This document shows positions 1-12,652 of a stretch of 64,000 bases of DNA, piece after piece. How positions within the stretch are numbered: position 1 is the first letter of the stretch; each line of letters begins with the position of its first letter. A model generated the notes under the pieces. It was not told the origin of the DNA. It did not search any database and saw nothing but the letters and a program-made list of their open reading frames with translations. The position numbers and the translations under genes were made by a program. The stretch spans positions 5,126,242 to 5,190,241 of the forward strand of contig NC_081146.1 of NCBI RefSeq assembly GCF_958295425.1. The letters run 5' to 3'. The DNA is from Solea solea. Lineage: Eukaryota > Chordata > Actinopteri > Pleuronectiformes > Soleidae.

Positions 1-2687
1 CAAATGTTCCTGCATAAATGACACAGCTCTAGTGCACTTAGTGTGGCTTAAATTATTACACATATTTCCATACAAAAAAAATCTCAACTAAAATCAGATT
101 GGTCTTTATGTTAAGCTAGTGCAGGGAGAGTTACCACCACATTCAGCCGTTGTTGGTCCCCTGAGTTCTCCCACTGCCACAGACCAGGAACATGGTGTTA
201 AAGTAGTTCTCTGGAATTAGGTCTCAGAAAAGCTTTCTGTGACCGAGTTTAAATCCATTTTACCCCCTAAAATGTGTCTCGGGAGGAGATGAAAATGAGT
301 TAGCGTTAGTGCAGAGCCTTGCTTTTTTGAGCGTGGCAATTACAGAAGATCCACAGAGACAGAGTGAGGAATCTAAACGAATAGTGAGGTCCATCTTGGC
401 TGTTTGGTGCGAGATTATTGTTTCACCTCTTGATCCTTCCCGTTTTCAGTGTTTCTTTTTTTTGTTTTTTTTTCATTTCCTTGTTTTCTCTCGTCTCATC
501 TGTGCTTACCATTGTTTAGTAGTTTTATCTTTAATTCTCTTCTTCTTTAATTTCCCACCATGCCTGTTTCCATCTCTGACGTTTAAAGTTACCATCTGTT
601 GTTTGCATGATTGACTTATGACTGAAGAGTAGGGTGGTCCTTATTAGGGACCAAAAAAATAAGTTCAAATGTTCATTGTTCTGACCCTCTAATTATGTTC
701 TACTCCCTAAAATAATGGCACATGTAAATTTTTGTGAAGTTTATTTGATGTTTAGTGGTAGCTCAAGCGTCACAAAAATTACCTGTTGATAAATAATGCA
801 AAACATTCCTTTCAGTTTAGTGTTTTTGTGTCCAATGTAAACATCCCACATAGAATCCCAATTCAGCAATTATTGTGTTTATTTAGGTGACATTTTCACT
901 ATGCAGTATGTTTGCTGAAAAATTGCCATTTATTCCCTTTAAGTCGTTGAAATATGGTAACTTCAAACTAAACGTAAGAAAACAAAACAGCTATTATCAG
1001 TTCTGATAAACATTTTCAGCCAGTTGTTTTTCTGTCGCTACATTCATCATGGTCTGCTTACATGCATCTGGGACATTCTCAACGGACAGATAAGGACTTT
1101 CTCTCTTGCATCCTTGAACTCTTGTCGCTCCTGCCATGTGGAAGAGCCATGGTTCTCAATGAGGAAGACAAAAGCTCAATGTGGACCTATACATTATGGC
1201 CATTCAGTTGTTGAAGTTCAGAGACCCTTTTTCAGCTACTTCTAGCTTCTTTAATCGACAGATACTGTTGAGACTGATGTCTGCCAAATGCATGCAGTCA
1301 TATCCATTGAGCTGGAATTTTAAATTATTTTCTGCTCCTGTGCTGGTGTCCCTGTGAAATGCTGATAAGTCTCTGAAAGACTCACATTACAACCTTCTTT
1401 CTCTTTCTCTCTTTTGTAATCACCCCGCTGGGATTTGACTTATTACTATAAGTGTGTGTGTTTGCATGTGAGAATGTCTTATGTGTGCTGAAGAAAGGCA
1501 GACAAAGAGAGAAAGAGAAAGGAATAGAAAGTACAAGTGTGATTGGAAATAGGAGTAAAGGCACTAAAGCAAATGGAAGTAAGAGAGGAGGAGGAAGGCT
1601 TAGTTGGTCATCTTCACAGAGATGTTTGGAGGCAAATGTCTGCGTCTCCACTTGGCAGGCTGAGAGCAACGGTGAAACCTGTAGGTAGCTGACTCGAAAA
1701 CAACACAGTTTTGTGTCTGTTATTGTAAATAAGAGTCTGATGTGCACACTGCAATAACAAACATCTGAAAGCCAGGTTTTTATGTTGGGCTTAAAACTAA
1801 TGATGGCACGCCACCAAACATGCAGAGTTTCATGGCTCATCTGAATTCACATGCAATCCCGTTCATCAATAGCTATCAGGGCCAAGTAACTGCCCAAACA
1901 CATTGATAGATAGTTTTCACTGACTAGACATTGATTAGAAGTGAAAAGTCCAGACTTGATCCAGACCTGGTCAATATGTGGTTTCAACCTGGAGGCTGCA
2001 GTAGATCATCATTATTTGTAATATAAAAACCTCTAAACTTTTCACCTGAATGTAACACTTTGTAACAGTACATTTACAACAAAATCTATTCACAATCTCA
2101 CCTCTATTTTTCAACATTTTTATCATTTTTCATGTTTTCTTGTTGCCTGTGTGTTGCTTGTACAAACACCTTGGAGTTGGCCAGCCAAATAAAAACACGG
2201 GAGTAGCCATTAGCAAAAATGTGGCTTGGTCTGAAGCTTATTAATTAACATGTACAATTATGTATAAGACTTTTTTTCTTAGTGCCTTAACAGCATTGGA
2301 ATGGTCTAGAGTCACAGAGAAGTTGCCTGCTTTAGGAATTCTGCATTGTTAGTTCACAACTAGAGCTGATCCCCAATAAGAACTCCTGAAAAGCCATTCA
2401 TACACTGATGCAGGGCATGGCCTGGCTCAGAGGTGATCACAACAATAAGCACATTTATGGAACGTTCAAGAATGCGACTGGCATTTGCTTGATTACTTTT
2501 AGCTAGATTACTACATACGTATGTCATGGCATTGATTCAATAAGCTTATGCAATGTCACAACATTTATTTCTATCTACATTTATATTAATTTGAGCCTGA
2601 TGGATCCTTGGTATTGTTGACTTGAAATACGCCTGAAAAATGTGCTCATCCACATTATTTTGGTGAACCTAGACTTGAACAATGATG
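1..2687. other. Non-coding stretch, nothing recognised
   Basis: AT-rich sequence with a purine-rich tract at about 1497-1620. A 152-codon minus-strand frame at 1382-1840 is compositionally biased, being the reverse of that purine tract, and shows no domain. No gene or element was recognised. Confidence 0.5.
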
Positions 2688-3058
2688 CCCAAAATACACT
2701 GGTTGCAAAACGGTTGCATCGGAGCTGATATGCATCCATTCTAGTCAGCTGTGTGTCGGGTCTGCTCAGTTGCGGAAGGTCGGAGTGGATACGCAGCACT
2801 TCTATTTCTGGCGGATGCCACAGCAGAGCCACATTAATTCAGTAGAATCCATCACAAGCGGGAGAGGAAGTAGGAAAATAAAACATCCGGTTCACTTTTC
2901 AGAATAAAACACCCCGTGTTGACACCACATCGTATTTCACTTAACTACATCATGGAAAGAATCCTTGCAAGGCCAGTGGAAATTGGCAGAGCTCTGTGGA
3001 TCAGAGCGCAGCACATCCATTCTTCAGTGCATTGGTTCTGCAACCAGTGTATTTTGGG
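2688..3058. mobile_element. Foldback MITE with 20-bp perfect terminal inverted repeats
   Basis: The left end CCCAAAATACACTGGTTGCA (2688-2707) is the exact reverse complement of 3039-3058. Complementarity continues imperfectly inward; both sides contain GCATCCATTCT/AGAATGGATG-like words. The interior is GC-richer than its surroundings and has no transposase-like frame. The whole unit is about 370 bp, the size of a non-autonomous DNA transposon. No convincing target-site duplication was found, so the superfamily is left open. Confidence 0.75.
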
Positions 3059-5758
3059 GGTGAGGCAATCCCATAATAAAACTGCCCCCACAGGATTGTA
3101 CAGTAGGCACAAAGCTAAATATTAAAGCACAGCTTTTTTGGACAGGCCATGGTCTTGCTCAAAAATGTTGCTGAAATGTTCCTATAAAAGGGGCTGATGA
3201 AGAAAACTTCAACAGAATGTCAGGACTTCAGTGCACATCTAAAAGCATCTCACCAACATCCATGCGATTAATATTTTGCTCATGGTCACATTGACTGTTT
3301 ACCTCTTGACCCATTTCACCACCAAAATGTTTCCAGTCAGTTACAGTAATGATTACTGTCAAAGTGTAGGCCTATTTTAACCTCTATTTGGAGCTGCTGC
3401 TCCCCCTCCCTTCCCTGGAGTGGGCGCATCAAGATTCCCATCAGGCCCTCTTTGACTGAGAGGGCAGATGTCATTAGCATTGATCTCACCCTGTGAAAAA
3501 CACACTGACAAAGGGCTGAGACAAGCCCAGGCTAGTCTCCTTGTCCTGGCACAAAGTCATCCCTCGCCCATTTCCCCTAAAGTGTTCAGAAGGAGGAAAA
3601 CGGAGAAAACTGATTTTTTTTGTTCTCACCCACAAGCAAAAAGATTACCTCTATTCTCGAACAAAGTAGAGAGAGAAAGAATAAAGAGAGGGACAGGCTG
3701 AGGGAGAGGGGCTGAACTCAAAACAGGCCATGAATATTAAGGCAAAGGATAAAGAGAAATAGGAGTAGGACAGAGGAGGAAAAATAAAGCAGTGGGAGAG
3801 AGAAATACAAAGAAACAGAAAACATCTGGAGTCTCAGTTACTTTGAACCCAAATGCTTTATGAATTCAAATTTCAGTCAGTGTTCTCCCATTTCTCATAA
3901 AATGGGATAGATAAGGAACAAGTTCAGAGCTTTTGTGTGTGCTATTTGCAGCTTTATTTTATTTTCCTCGATTAGCTATTTCTATGTATGTATGTAATTT
4001 CCCATTTTACACTTCCATTCACTTTGAGAATCAACATCAACAAAGTTCTACAGAACTGATTTTTCTACAAAAATCTAAACTGCTAAGCTGTCCCCAGAGA
4101 ATTGACATGACTGTGTAAAGTGTTTAAATCAGTCTCTGGAAAAACTGACAGTACAAAGAACAGCTCACTAACCCAGACAGAAATATCATTAGAATAAAAA
4201 GTGGAAAATTGTTAGTTTACAGCTGTTAAGTGTGTGGTGGAGTATGGAAATGGGACAGAAAAATGATGCTGGGAAAAAAACATTTGTTTCAACACTTGAT
4301 TTTTGCTCAATTAGCATGCAGCTTAGGCTCAGCTGTAGAGCTGTTCACACATATATGCATGCATAAACAAAGCCATCCTTGATCACATGAGTGCCCAATT
4401 CCATTTTATGACTACACTGCTAATTTGACTAATGTGTTAGTGGGCGCTTGAGTAAACCAGCAGAAATGAAATCCGATCGAATTACAAACACCTGGATGGA
4501 GACAGAGGTGCGTTAAAATCTTCCACTGTCACCACCACTGGTGCAGCTGCCCTGATGACAGTGCCAGGTGCTAATCCACATAATCATGTATAAAAACAAT
4601 CAATCAGACCGATAAATCCAGAGAATATCTGTTAAAAGGGTTTGGGTTAGACAGCGTATAATTTAGCAGCATGTAGAGTGACACCACACCAACAGGGAAG
4701 GAGGGGGTCTCAGGCTACAGTCATACTACTCTATTTTAAAAATGCATACATTCTGCTCCAGATATGCCTGCCATCCACACTACCCCAGCATATTAAGAAA
4801 CGTTTAAAAATGTATAAAAACACCAGGGCTGCCCCCTCAGTATGAACGGGGGCAAAAATGGAGACACATTTGGAAACAATGATGAAGTTTACCCACATTC
4901 ACTTCCTGACTGGTTCTTTTTAGCTACAACACGACTATCAGCTGTGAAGGACAAGTCCTGTTAACATGTTCAGTGACATACATTTAAGAGGTGTTTGTAG
5001 TGATGCAGAATACTTTTCATATGGAGCTGAAATAATGGTCTGGATGCAGATCACTTTTATTTGAAAATGTCTGTCTTCTGTCACACAATCTTCTTATAAA
5101 CATAGAACTCTTGGCACTGAACAAACTCCTAAATGCACTGTCGTTAAAAGCATGTGTCTGTTCTTCCTAATAAAAAAAAAAACAGTCTGTCACATGATTT
5201 AGGGACCTCAGTGAAGAGTAGCAGTCGGCAGTTATGGCTCTAACAATTAATTGATTAGCAGTATCAACTGTTAATAACTGATAAATGAAGTGAATATGTT
5301 TTGGGGGGGTTTCCTCTATGACACTGAGCTGAATAGTGGAAAAACAAGACATTCATAGACAATTTCTATGAACAAATAATCCATAAACCAAGGGACTAAC
5401 AGACAGGTTAATCAATAATGAAAATTGGTAATTGTTAGTTGCAGTAACACAGTCTGTAAAATTTGCCAAAGCTACTTGTTAGTTAGATAGTATTGTTAGC
5501 TACTTGCTAGTATTTGTATTGTCATGCAGGTGAGTATTTCATGATCCCTAAATACACAAATATGTGACCGTAACTCCACTTTTATCCCAAGGCTGAGTCC
5601 AGCAGTCTCTGCAGTCCCATAAAAGCAGCAAAATAAATACCTGCATCCACAGCACAATTCATCTTTAATGCTTAAGGTGCTCAGAGCTATGGCCTTCCAA
5701 CACTTGTCCACCCCAACCTGGCCCTACGGACATTACTTACACCCTAGTGAGTGATGAG
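3059..5758. other. Non-coding stretch, mostly unique sequence
   Basis: No gene or recognisable mobile element. A purine-rich block lies at about 3660-3830. The segment 4370-4570 is neither simple repeat nor recognised transposon and could be regulatory, but nothing in it proves this. Confidence 0.45.
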
Positions 5759-5760
5759 AG

Positions 5761-5801
<41 letters not shown>
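5761..5801. repeat. (TG)n microsatellite
   Basis: About 41 bases of TG dinucleotide with one interruption (TTTG at 5775-5778). It is immediately followed by the pyrimidine-rich lead-in to a candidate splice acceptor at 5830. Confidence 0.97.
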
Positions 5802-5803
<2 letters not shown>

Positions 5804-5830
5804 TTCAGAATTTATGTCTGCTCTTTACAG

Positions 5831-5875
5831 CTGGCAGAGGGTTTCTTGAAAGATGAAAGCACCCCCCCCATCAGG
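5831..5875 (+). other. Candidate 45-nt exon on the plus strand
   Basis: The segment is preceded by TCTGCTCTTTACAG and followed by GTAAGG, so both splice consensus sequences are good. The enclosed 45 nt is exactly 15 codons in an open frame (LAEGFLKDESTPPIR). The product is not recognised. If real, it would be antisense to man1c1 or mark a non-coding RNA. Splice-like pairs this close do arise by chance in 64 kb, so the call is tentative. Confidence 0.25.
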
Positions 5876-8079
5876 GTAAGGTCACTTAAGCCACTTTACA
5901 TGACCTGGAGGGGAAACATGAACTGGGGCGCATGTGGAAAAGCCTCAACGGCTTTACTGGTTGTTAAACCAAAGAAAACAACATTCCCATAAGAAGGGCA
6001 ACAGATAAAATGAATGTGATCAATCTCAAACAGGTCAAGGTGATTTCTGTGAATATACAGTCTGCATGCAGCGGGTGAATTGGACTAGTATCAGTATTAG
6101 GGCAAGAAATAAAAAGAATCTTAAAAAATGCTGTGCATGTTTTTGACATCTGAAGTGTAATTAAAACCAGATCTGTTTATTTAATAGAAGGATAAACAAT
6201 ATGGGACCAAAGAGAGGAAATGAGAGAAATTATACTTCTGTGAAGATCTAAAATGAAGTGGAGAAAAAAAACAGAAAACTCTCTGAAGATCAACACTACT
6301 TTGGTGGCAAAATCAAGCTTTTCTGTTGCTTAAACTGCTTTTCATGTCTAAATATCTCCCTTCTCAAAATCAGTTCCAACTCCATGTTTCTTATGAGTTG
6401 TTGTTTAATCCCTTTATTGGTCTAATTTGTTAATCTTAAATGGTTTGTCAAATAAGAAACATTAATACAGGGGGAAAAAGTAAATGAATATGTTTCTGAA
6501 TTTAGGATCCTCAGATCCTGGGATTATTTTTCACCTTAACTAATGACTGTCTCTTCTTATCAGACTGGAGTCTCTGGTGTGATTTCTAGTCTGTGCTTTT
6601 AGCTTGGTCCCACAAACCTTCTCTGATCCCTTTTGACTCAGTCCACATGAGTTCTAGATGACACAGTCTGGTGAAGTGAAGGGAGGGAACATAAGAGAAC
6701 ATCATGCCTGTCTGAGCAATAAACCCACACATGCCTGCTACCGCTGCCCCTCAGTCATCCAGCAGGACATGGAAGCTCTGACTGAATGATAGGATACTTA
6801 TCAAATATGCATTATGCAGTATAATCAGTCATGTAATGTATGGTTAGTGCCATCAGTATGTGGCAAGATGTGAATTATTCAATCCAGGGCAAACAGACAA
6901 GCACATTTGTTGTCATTGCTCTTTGACTTCATCCCTTTGCAAACACTGGAGTTTTTGAATCCAGATACTTTCTTTGCACAAAGTAAAAAGGCTGCAGATC
7001 TAATTGATTCTGCTCCTTCGTTCATCTCTAAGTAAAGTGCATTAGCCCCATCTATTATTCTACTCAGGCCCCATCGTCACAGTGCCCCATGAATAAATAT
7101 GCAGTAATGTAATGTAAATGTAAATGTGATGGCTGCAGCTTTAGTATCAGTCTAACAACACAATCAGATTGTCCTCTGATTGTCAGAGTGACTCCAACCT
7201 AATTCAAAGTCAAGAGGAACTCTCCTGACAAACGCTGGACTCCTTAAAAGAAGCATTCGGATAAAATCTTATCAAGAGAGGTTAAGTTGGGTCACTCACA
7301 CTAATGTGGAATAAGACGGATTTGATGTCAGATGTCACATTTGACTGGCAGACAAGAGGGGACAAGAAGTGACAATAATCTAATATTAAGATGTTAAGAT
7401 CATTTCAAGTATAGTCAAAGCATAACTTTATCAACTAACAGATAACTCAACACACTTGTTGAGGACGACATCCTTTCTGATTGTGAAAAGTTCCCTCACA
7501 CTTGGTAAAAGGAGAGATGAGATAAGGTGGTCATAGCATGGTACTACTGTATGTGTGTGAGTCACTGTGTAGTTTGCCAAACTACAATGGAGAGATTTCT
7601 AACCCTTCAGATGATCCACAAACATACCACAATCTACACTGTACGAGCAAAACAGGCTACAGTCATGATAACCTCTAATATTACAATTAAACATTTAATT
7701 TGAATCATTTAAGCAAGTTAAACTTCTTCATATGTAAATAAATAAAACAAATATTAAATGTTTTTAAAAATGTTAAATTTAAATTCTGAAAGCAAGAACA
7801 CAGCTGAAGTTCTCACGGCAACACAAATTCTCACAACCCAAAACAATAATAAAAAAATTAAATGAAGTGGGTCAAGCCCAAGATCAACAGAAAATAAATG
7901 AGGCTATTACTGCGAGTAAACACAAAGAGCCAGCATCCATATCAACGTGAAACAAAAACAAAAAACTTGTATTAACTAAGATTGGAGTTAGTAAGGAACT
8001 TTACATGTAACACACCCTTTGGGACCATTTTGGATCTGTTACTGTTTGTTTGGTGATTGCACATAATAAACAAAAATCA
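5876..8079. other. Non-coding stretch, nothing recognised
   Basis: AT-rich sequence without recognised gene or mobile element. A short (ATGTAA)-type run at about 7105-7128 resembles the tail repeats of the SINE family seen at 21.5 and 28.3 kb, but no SINE body was recognised upstream of it. Confidence 0.45.
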
Positions 8080-8265
8080 ACTGCCTCCACCTTGTCCTCT
8101 CCGTTGTGTCCTCTGATGTTACACTAACTATTCTCATGTCCTCCTTCACAACATCCATGAACTTTCTCTGCAGTCTTCCTCTTTTCCTCTTGCCCGGCAG
8201 CTCCATTTTTAACATCTCAACCTCGACTCTCTTACTTTATTTCCAAACCGTTTAACCTGAGTGAG
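8080..8265 (-). pseudogene. Remnant of non-LTR retrotransposon reverse-transcriptase C-terminus (RTE-like)
   Basis: Read on the minus strand, the segment encodes MELPGKRKRGR followed by FMDVVKEDMRIV. This is recognised as the C-terminal part of an RTE-type endonuclease/reverse-transcriptase polyprotein common in fish genomes. The order of conserved words matches the family from memory: basic GKRKRGR, then FMDVVKEDM, then a V-x-EDxxxR stretch. Only about 60 residues remain. The catalytic palm and the endonuclease domain are absent, so this is an inactive 5'-truncated or eroded copy. The exact clade needs a repeat-library search. Confidence 0.75.
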
Positions 8266-8894
8266 CTGTGCACTCCTTCCTAAAACCATAAAATGTTATG
8301 AAAAGTGTTACGGTCCATGGCACGCACACAGTCAGATCTCACAGTTTCAGCTACAGTTGTAATGTGCATCTGTGAGTGGCATGCAATGACTTGTTTTCCC
8401 ACTCTGTAGTCTGTGTGTGTATCAGTCAGGCTCTGTTGTGTCTGAGAGTCAACTGTGTGCATGTGCAACCAGGTTTTAATTTATAATTTCTGCTGTTGTT
8501 GATCCTCCTCGTTTTCTCTTTTGCAAAGTCTAAAAGGACACGTGCACATTCTTAAAAAACATCTAAAAAATTATTGTTGATTTGTTGTTGTTTTTTTCCC
8601 CCCCATCTTCAAAAAATGTACTTTGCGATTTATAAAGTCATTGTCCTTGGTTTTAAGTGGTGACAAATCTTAAGAAAACATTTTTTAATCTCAATGCGAC
8701 TCAAGTCATCGTCATTCAGTGGCAAGCAAGGGAGCATAAGTCTGCATTTGTTTTTAGAAAACGCAAAATAGCCATTATTGTTAAATAATGGTACCCAAAG
8801 GACAACACATCCTGTGATGGGAGGTTTTGCTCCAGGACTGAAGACGCTTCATAATTTTCCATACATTAAATGATACAAAATATTTACTAGTGTT

Positions 8895-8970
<76 letters not shown>
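8895..8970. repeat. (TA)n microsatellite
   Basis: About 76 bases of TA dinucleotide with one CA interruption near 8911. Confidence 0.97.
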
Positions 8971-8973
<3 letters not shown>

Positions 8974-9289
8974 TATATAATTAATTTCCACTGATCAAAT
9001 TTTCCAAAATTATGTTTCACTCCTGTGTTATCAATTACTATTTTTTATTGTAAAGAATGTTGCAACAGTGTTCAGATATTAATATTGTCATCATTGTGCA
9101 GAGCAGTCTGTCATTTATGATCAGCTCAATTGCAACAACTGAAGCCGCTCAGATTCAATCAGATGTGGAGGGTATAAAAAGGAATATTATCACAAGGACA
9201 ACAAAAGGCTTATTTGTAACTGTGAGAGGATGAGGCAAGCGGAAGCTTCACAGGGAGAGAAGTTTCAGAGACCAGTAAGATCTGCTGGC

Positions 9290-9943
9290 CAGTGATGAGG
9301 AATGGATTGTGAGCCAGTTCTGACTTCCACCCACTGTCCTGCTGGATCTCTGTGTCACACTGGATCCCAGCGTCAGCACACACAGAGTTCCACTTTGACA
9401 AACAACCCATCTTACAATGTCTAAACCCTCCAACCATTCCCTAGCCTTGCAGGCGACAGTTAATACACACATAAGTGGTGGCTACTCAGTCCTTTTCCCC
9501 CCGCAACCCACAGTACGCAGAGGAGTGGAACTTGAATGTGCGCTGGTGTGGAGCAGCACCATTGGCTTTCTGCGGTCACAGCATTTGCCACATTCTGTCA
9601 CCCTGACACCTTTTTTGGCATTAGTGATGATAACACTGTCGAAAACGTTTTTTTTGGCCTCGATTTCTCATTAAGTGAAATTCCTCTTCTTGCCTCTAAT
9701 CGCTGCGTTTGCCAGGAATATTTGGTCACTCCTGATCAATGAATACCAATCTGGGGAGTTTTCTGACTATTTATAGGCAACTATGGGCATTACCTGAAGC
9801 CCGCAAAAGCTTGTAGATGATGATTTGTTGATTTATAAAGAGACAGTGGCATGAAGCGTGCATGCGCATGGTTTCATAAATGAAAAGACAGACACTTTCT
9901 GTTTGTCAGGCATACCTACACAGTTTTATTAATGAGGCCCCTG
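9290..9943. mobile_element. Harbinger-like non-autonomous DNA element, copy 1 (left end missing)
   Basis: The right end carries ATTAATGAGGCCCC at 9929-9942, the inverse of the GGGGGCCTTGTTTATAAA end at 57517. The interior aligns by eye with 57740-58024: shared blocks include TTACAATGTCTAA, a GGCGACAGT word, and AGTGTGCGCT/AATGTGCGCT followed by ACAGCAT. The family, with TTTATAAA-type ends and GCATACGCAC motifs, is a common fish repeat; assignment to PIF/Harbinger is from memory and tentative. No coding function was seen. Confidence 0.6.
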
Positions 9944-12038
9944 GTCTTTCTCCTCTGTCTCTACGCTGCCTCTTCTTCTTTCCTTTTCTCTCCCCCTCTT
10001 CTCTGTCCCCCATTTTCAGCCCAACTGGCGAGGCAGATGGCTGCACATCTTTGAGTCTGGTTCTGCCAGAGAATCTTCCCTGTTAAAAAGGAATGGGTTT
10101 TTTTTCTCCACTGATGCCAAGCACTTGCTCATTGTGTGATCTGTTGGGTTCCTTTCTTTTCTCTGTCTATAGTGATTTGAGATATTTTAATTGGTTTGAT
10201 ACGAATATTAAGCACTTTGTAACAAGAAACGTGCAAGATTAATTTTTTTATGATTATTATGAAGAGTTCACACGCCCCCCCCCCCCCGATTGTACAGAAA
10301 GTGCCTATGAATGTCAAAGTCAAACCAATTAAATTACCATATACAGCTGCCATGAAACATACATTTTTGGCTGCTATCTTTATTTATTTTTTAATATGTA
10401 TAGGAATGTGTGACCTCCCTGACCTGTATACTACTGTGAAACCGAAGTAAATGAGATCTGACTGGCACTGGGTGTAGGTATGTACTGATTGGCTCATTTG
10501 AATTTCTTCACCCTGGTGAAGCAAGTCACTGACATCCACTGCTGCCTTGCAGCACAGGAATCAATGCAAGGACAAGCAGCCGCACACGCACAACAGCACA
10601 GATTGCTATGACGGAGCATGTCACAGGTCTCCATGCAAACACACAGACATTTGCATGTGCACTGCAAATGCAGAAAGGTTCTGATAATGTCAACATGTCC
10701 ACATATATTAAGCCAGGGGGATATGAGCCACTCATGTCATCTTTTTAACCACACTGAGCTCCGAGGCAACCTGTGACACTTTCTCCTCCTGCAGCTGAAT
10801 ACTGATCACACACGAGAGGAGAGAGTGAGAGTGAGACAGAGTGATGTAGCTGAGATAAGAAGAGAGTGTGGGTGAGCTACAGTATGCAAGCAGGGGGATT
10901 GCTTCTGATCAACTACCCAACTCATACATATGCAGCCGGTCACATGGGAGCAGACACACACACTGATCTAAACTACAAACTAATAGAAAAAAAACTGGGA
11001 TGTTCTGCCACAACACCACTTGAGATGATTGAGGTGTCTGAATCCCATATTCAACATCCAAATATCGTCAAAGAATCAATGAATAAATGCAAATCCAAAT
11101 TGTTGACTTCACCACATGCCAGCTGGCTGGTGTGACTTCTACCATAATTCTTTATGTATGAGCCCGCAAGGTACGGTGTCTGCTTTATTCAGGACTCTGA
11201 GGATCTGTGCTGCTGATACTGCTCAATTCCTTCAAGAGCTGCATTATGTAAAAAGCAAACAAATCACTATACAGAGGCTGAGTCATGTAGGTGCTGCTCT
11301 GTTCACCCCAATAATCGGAGAACAAACTAGAAAGAAGTGTAAGAATGGGCACTATTTTTTTTGTTTTGTTGTTGTAACTTTTCCAGTCACAACAAAGGCA
11401 TAAACAAACTCAAATGAATGATGCGCTGAAAATAGAAGCAGGAGCTTTCACTGCACATGGAAAACACACAGGTTTATGTAACTGTGACGTAATATGCACA
11501 TTAACCTTCTCCTGATTAACACACAGCTTGATTATACATAAGCTTAAATAATTATCGGTGTTTGGCTGAGGTGACATTTTGCTTCACATTTATTAGCAGT
11601 GCTGCTACGTGGCATGACAATATAACATTACTTACATTACATAACATAACATTATTTATTGTCTCTCTAGAGGTGAAATGAGACAAATTGTATAGAATTA
11701 TATGTATGTAGGTATGTATGGAGCAGACTCATCTATTTCCTCCACAGAAGCGTACAGCTAAAGTAATGGGAGCGTTAAAGTAGTAGTAAGGGATGATGAT
11801 TTACAGTGGCTTAATAGCATGGTAGCAAGGTCGGCAGTATTACTGCAAACACACTCTTAATTGTGCATATGTACTTGCGGGTATAGACTGCAGCTTAGCA
11901 GAAGAAAGCTATCTTGGTTGCCACGCATCGCATGAGTCTTCTTTTATTGCTACTACCAAGGAGCGTTTCCCTCCAACAGCTGGCACACTGACACTGCTCC
12001 ATCTACAATATCTCCGGCATCAGCATGGCTGTGGTTTT
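9944..12038. other. Non-coding stretch, nothing recognised
   Basis: Contains a 13-base C run at 10275-10287 and otherwise unassigned sequence. No gene or element recognised. Confidence 0.45.
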
Positions 12039-12075
12039 TTTTTGGTGACATAAATGGTGTTTATGTCACCAAAAA
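12039..12075. repeat. Perfect 16-bp inverted repeat, 5-nt loop
   Basis: The left arm TTTTTGGTGACATAAA (12039-12054) and right arm TTTATGTCACCAAAAA (12060-12075) are exact reverse complements around TGGTG. It may be the relic of a small foldback element. No flanking duplication was identified. Confidence 0.85.
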
Positions 12076-12236
12076 TGTTACAATAACATATTACTCAGAT
12101 ACATACTTTTACTAAACATTTTAAAGTGAAAGAAAATAAATTTAAATAGGGTTTAATCATGAAGTCCTGGAAAGACTGGAGGACTTCCCCCTAGTGGCAC
12201 TTCAAATCATAACACGAGTGTATGTTGGCAGGTAAC

Positions 12237-12330
12237 AGAGCCGGCCCTGGGCATAGGCAGTATAGGCAAATGCTAGGGGCGCCGTCATCCGCAGGGGGCG
12301 CCGAAAACGGAGGAAAAAAAAAAAAAGATG
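12237..12330. mobile_element. Fragment of dispersed GGGGCGCC-type repeat (hAT-like end)
   Basis: The segment has GCCGGCCCTGGGCATAGGC and paired GGGGCGCCG / GGGGGCGCC words, followed by an A run. This word order is recognised as the end of a repeat common in fish genomes, usually linked to hAT elements. Only the end was recognised; the superfamily is uncertain. Confidence 0.45.
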
Positions 12331-12579
12331 TTAGAGGAGGACTGACTGTAGCTCAAAATTAAATAAAACCACAGGACTTTCTGTAGTCTTTCTGTCTCCT
12401 GTGGGTTGGGCTAATGGTTGGGCCAAAATACTGAAAACAAGGGGGGTGTTCTCTGCAGACACACTGTGATCTGTGGAACAGGGGTGCTCTGAAAACACCC
12501 CCATTAGCACTTGGTACAGTCCTCCAGATGAAATCAAATTAACAATAGACTGTATGAAATTAACACGCAAAAAGTCAAC

Positions 12580-12652
12580 TTATCAGAATTTGAGTCGAAA
12601 CAAAATGTATCGATTGATTAATCGACCAGTCGACCGGGACTTTACAGCCCTA
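12580..12652 (-). mobile_element. TAGGGCTG-ended repeat fragment
   Basis: Minus-strand reading begins TAGGGCTGTAAAGTCCCGG and continues through CGATTAATCGATCGAT-like words (with TTAATCAATCGATAC). This is a familiar fish repeat end, probably hAT-like. Related ends occur near 23.9, 36.1 and 45.6 kb. Confidence 0.45.

Noticed and set aside
1382..1840. 152-codon open frame on the minus strand
   Set aside because: It is largely the complement of a purine-rich tract, giving Leu/Pro/Ser-rich low-complexity sequence. No domain, no splice context.
5761..5801. CRISPR-like or structured repeat array
   Set aside because: Simple TG dinucleotide run with no spacers; an ordinary microsatellite. No CRISPR array occurs anywhere in the window.
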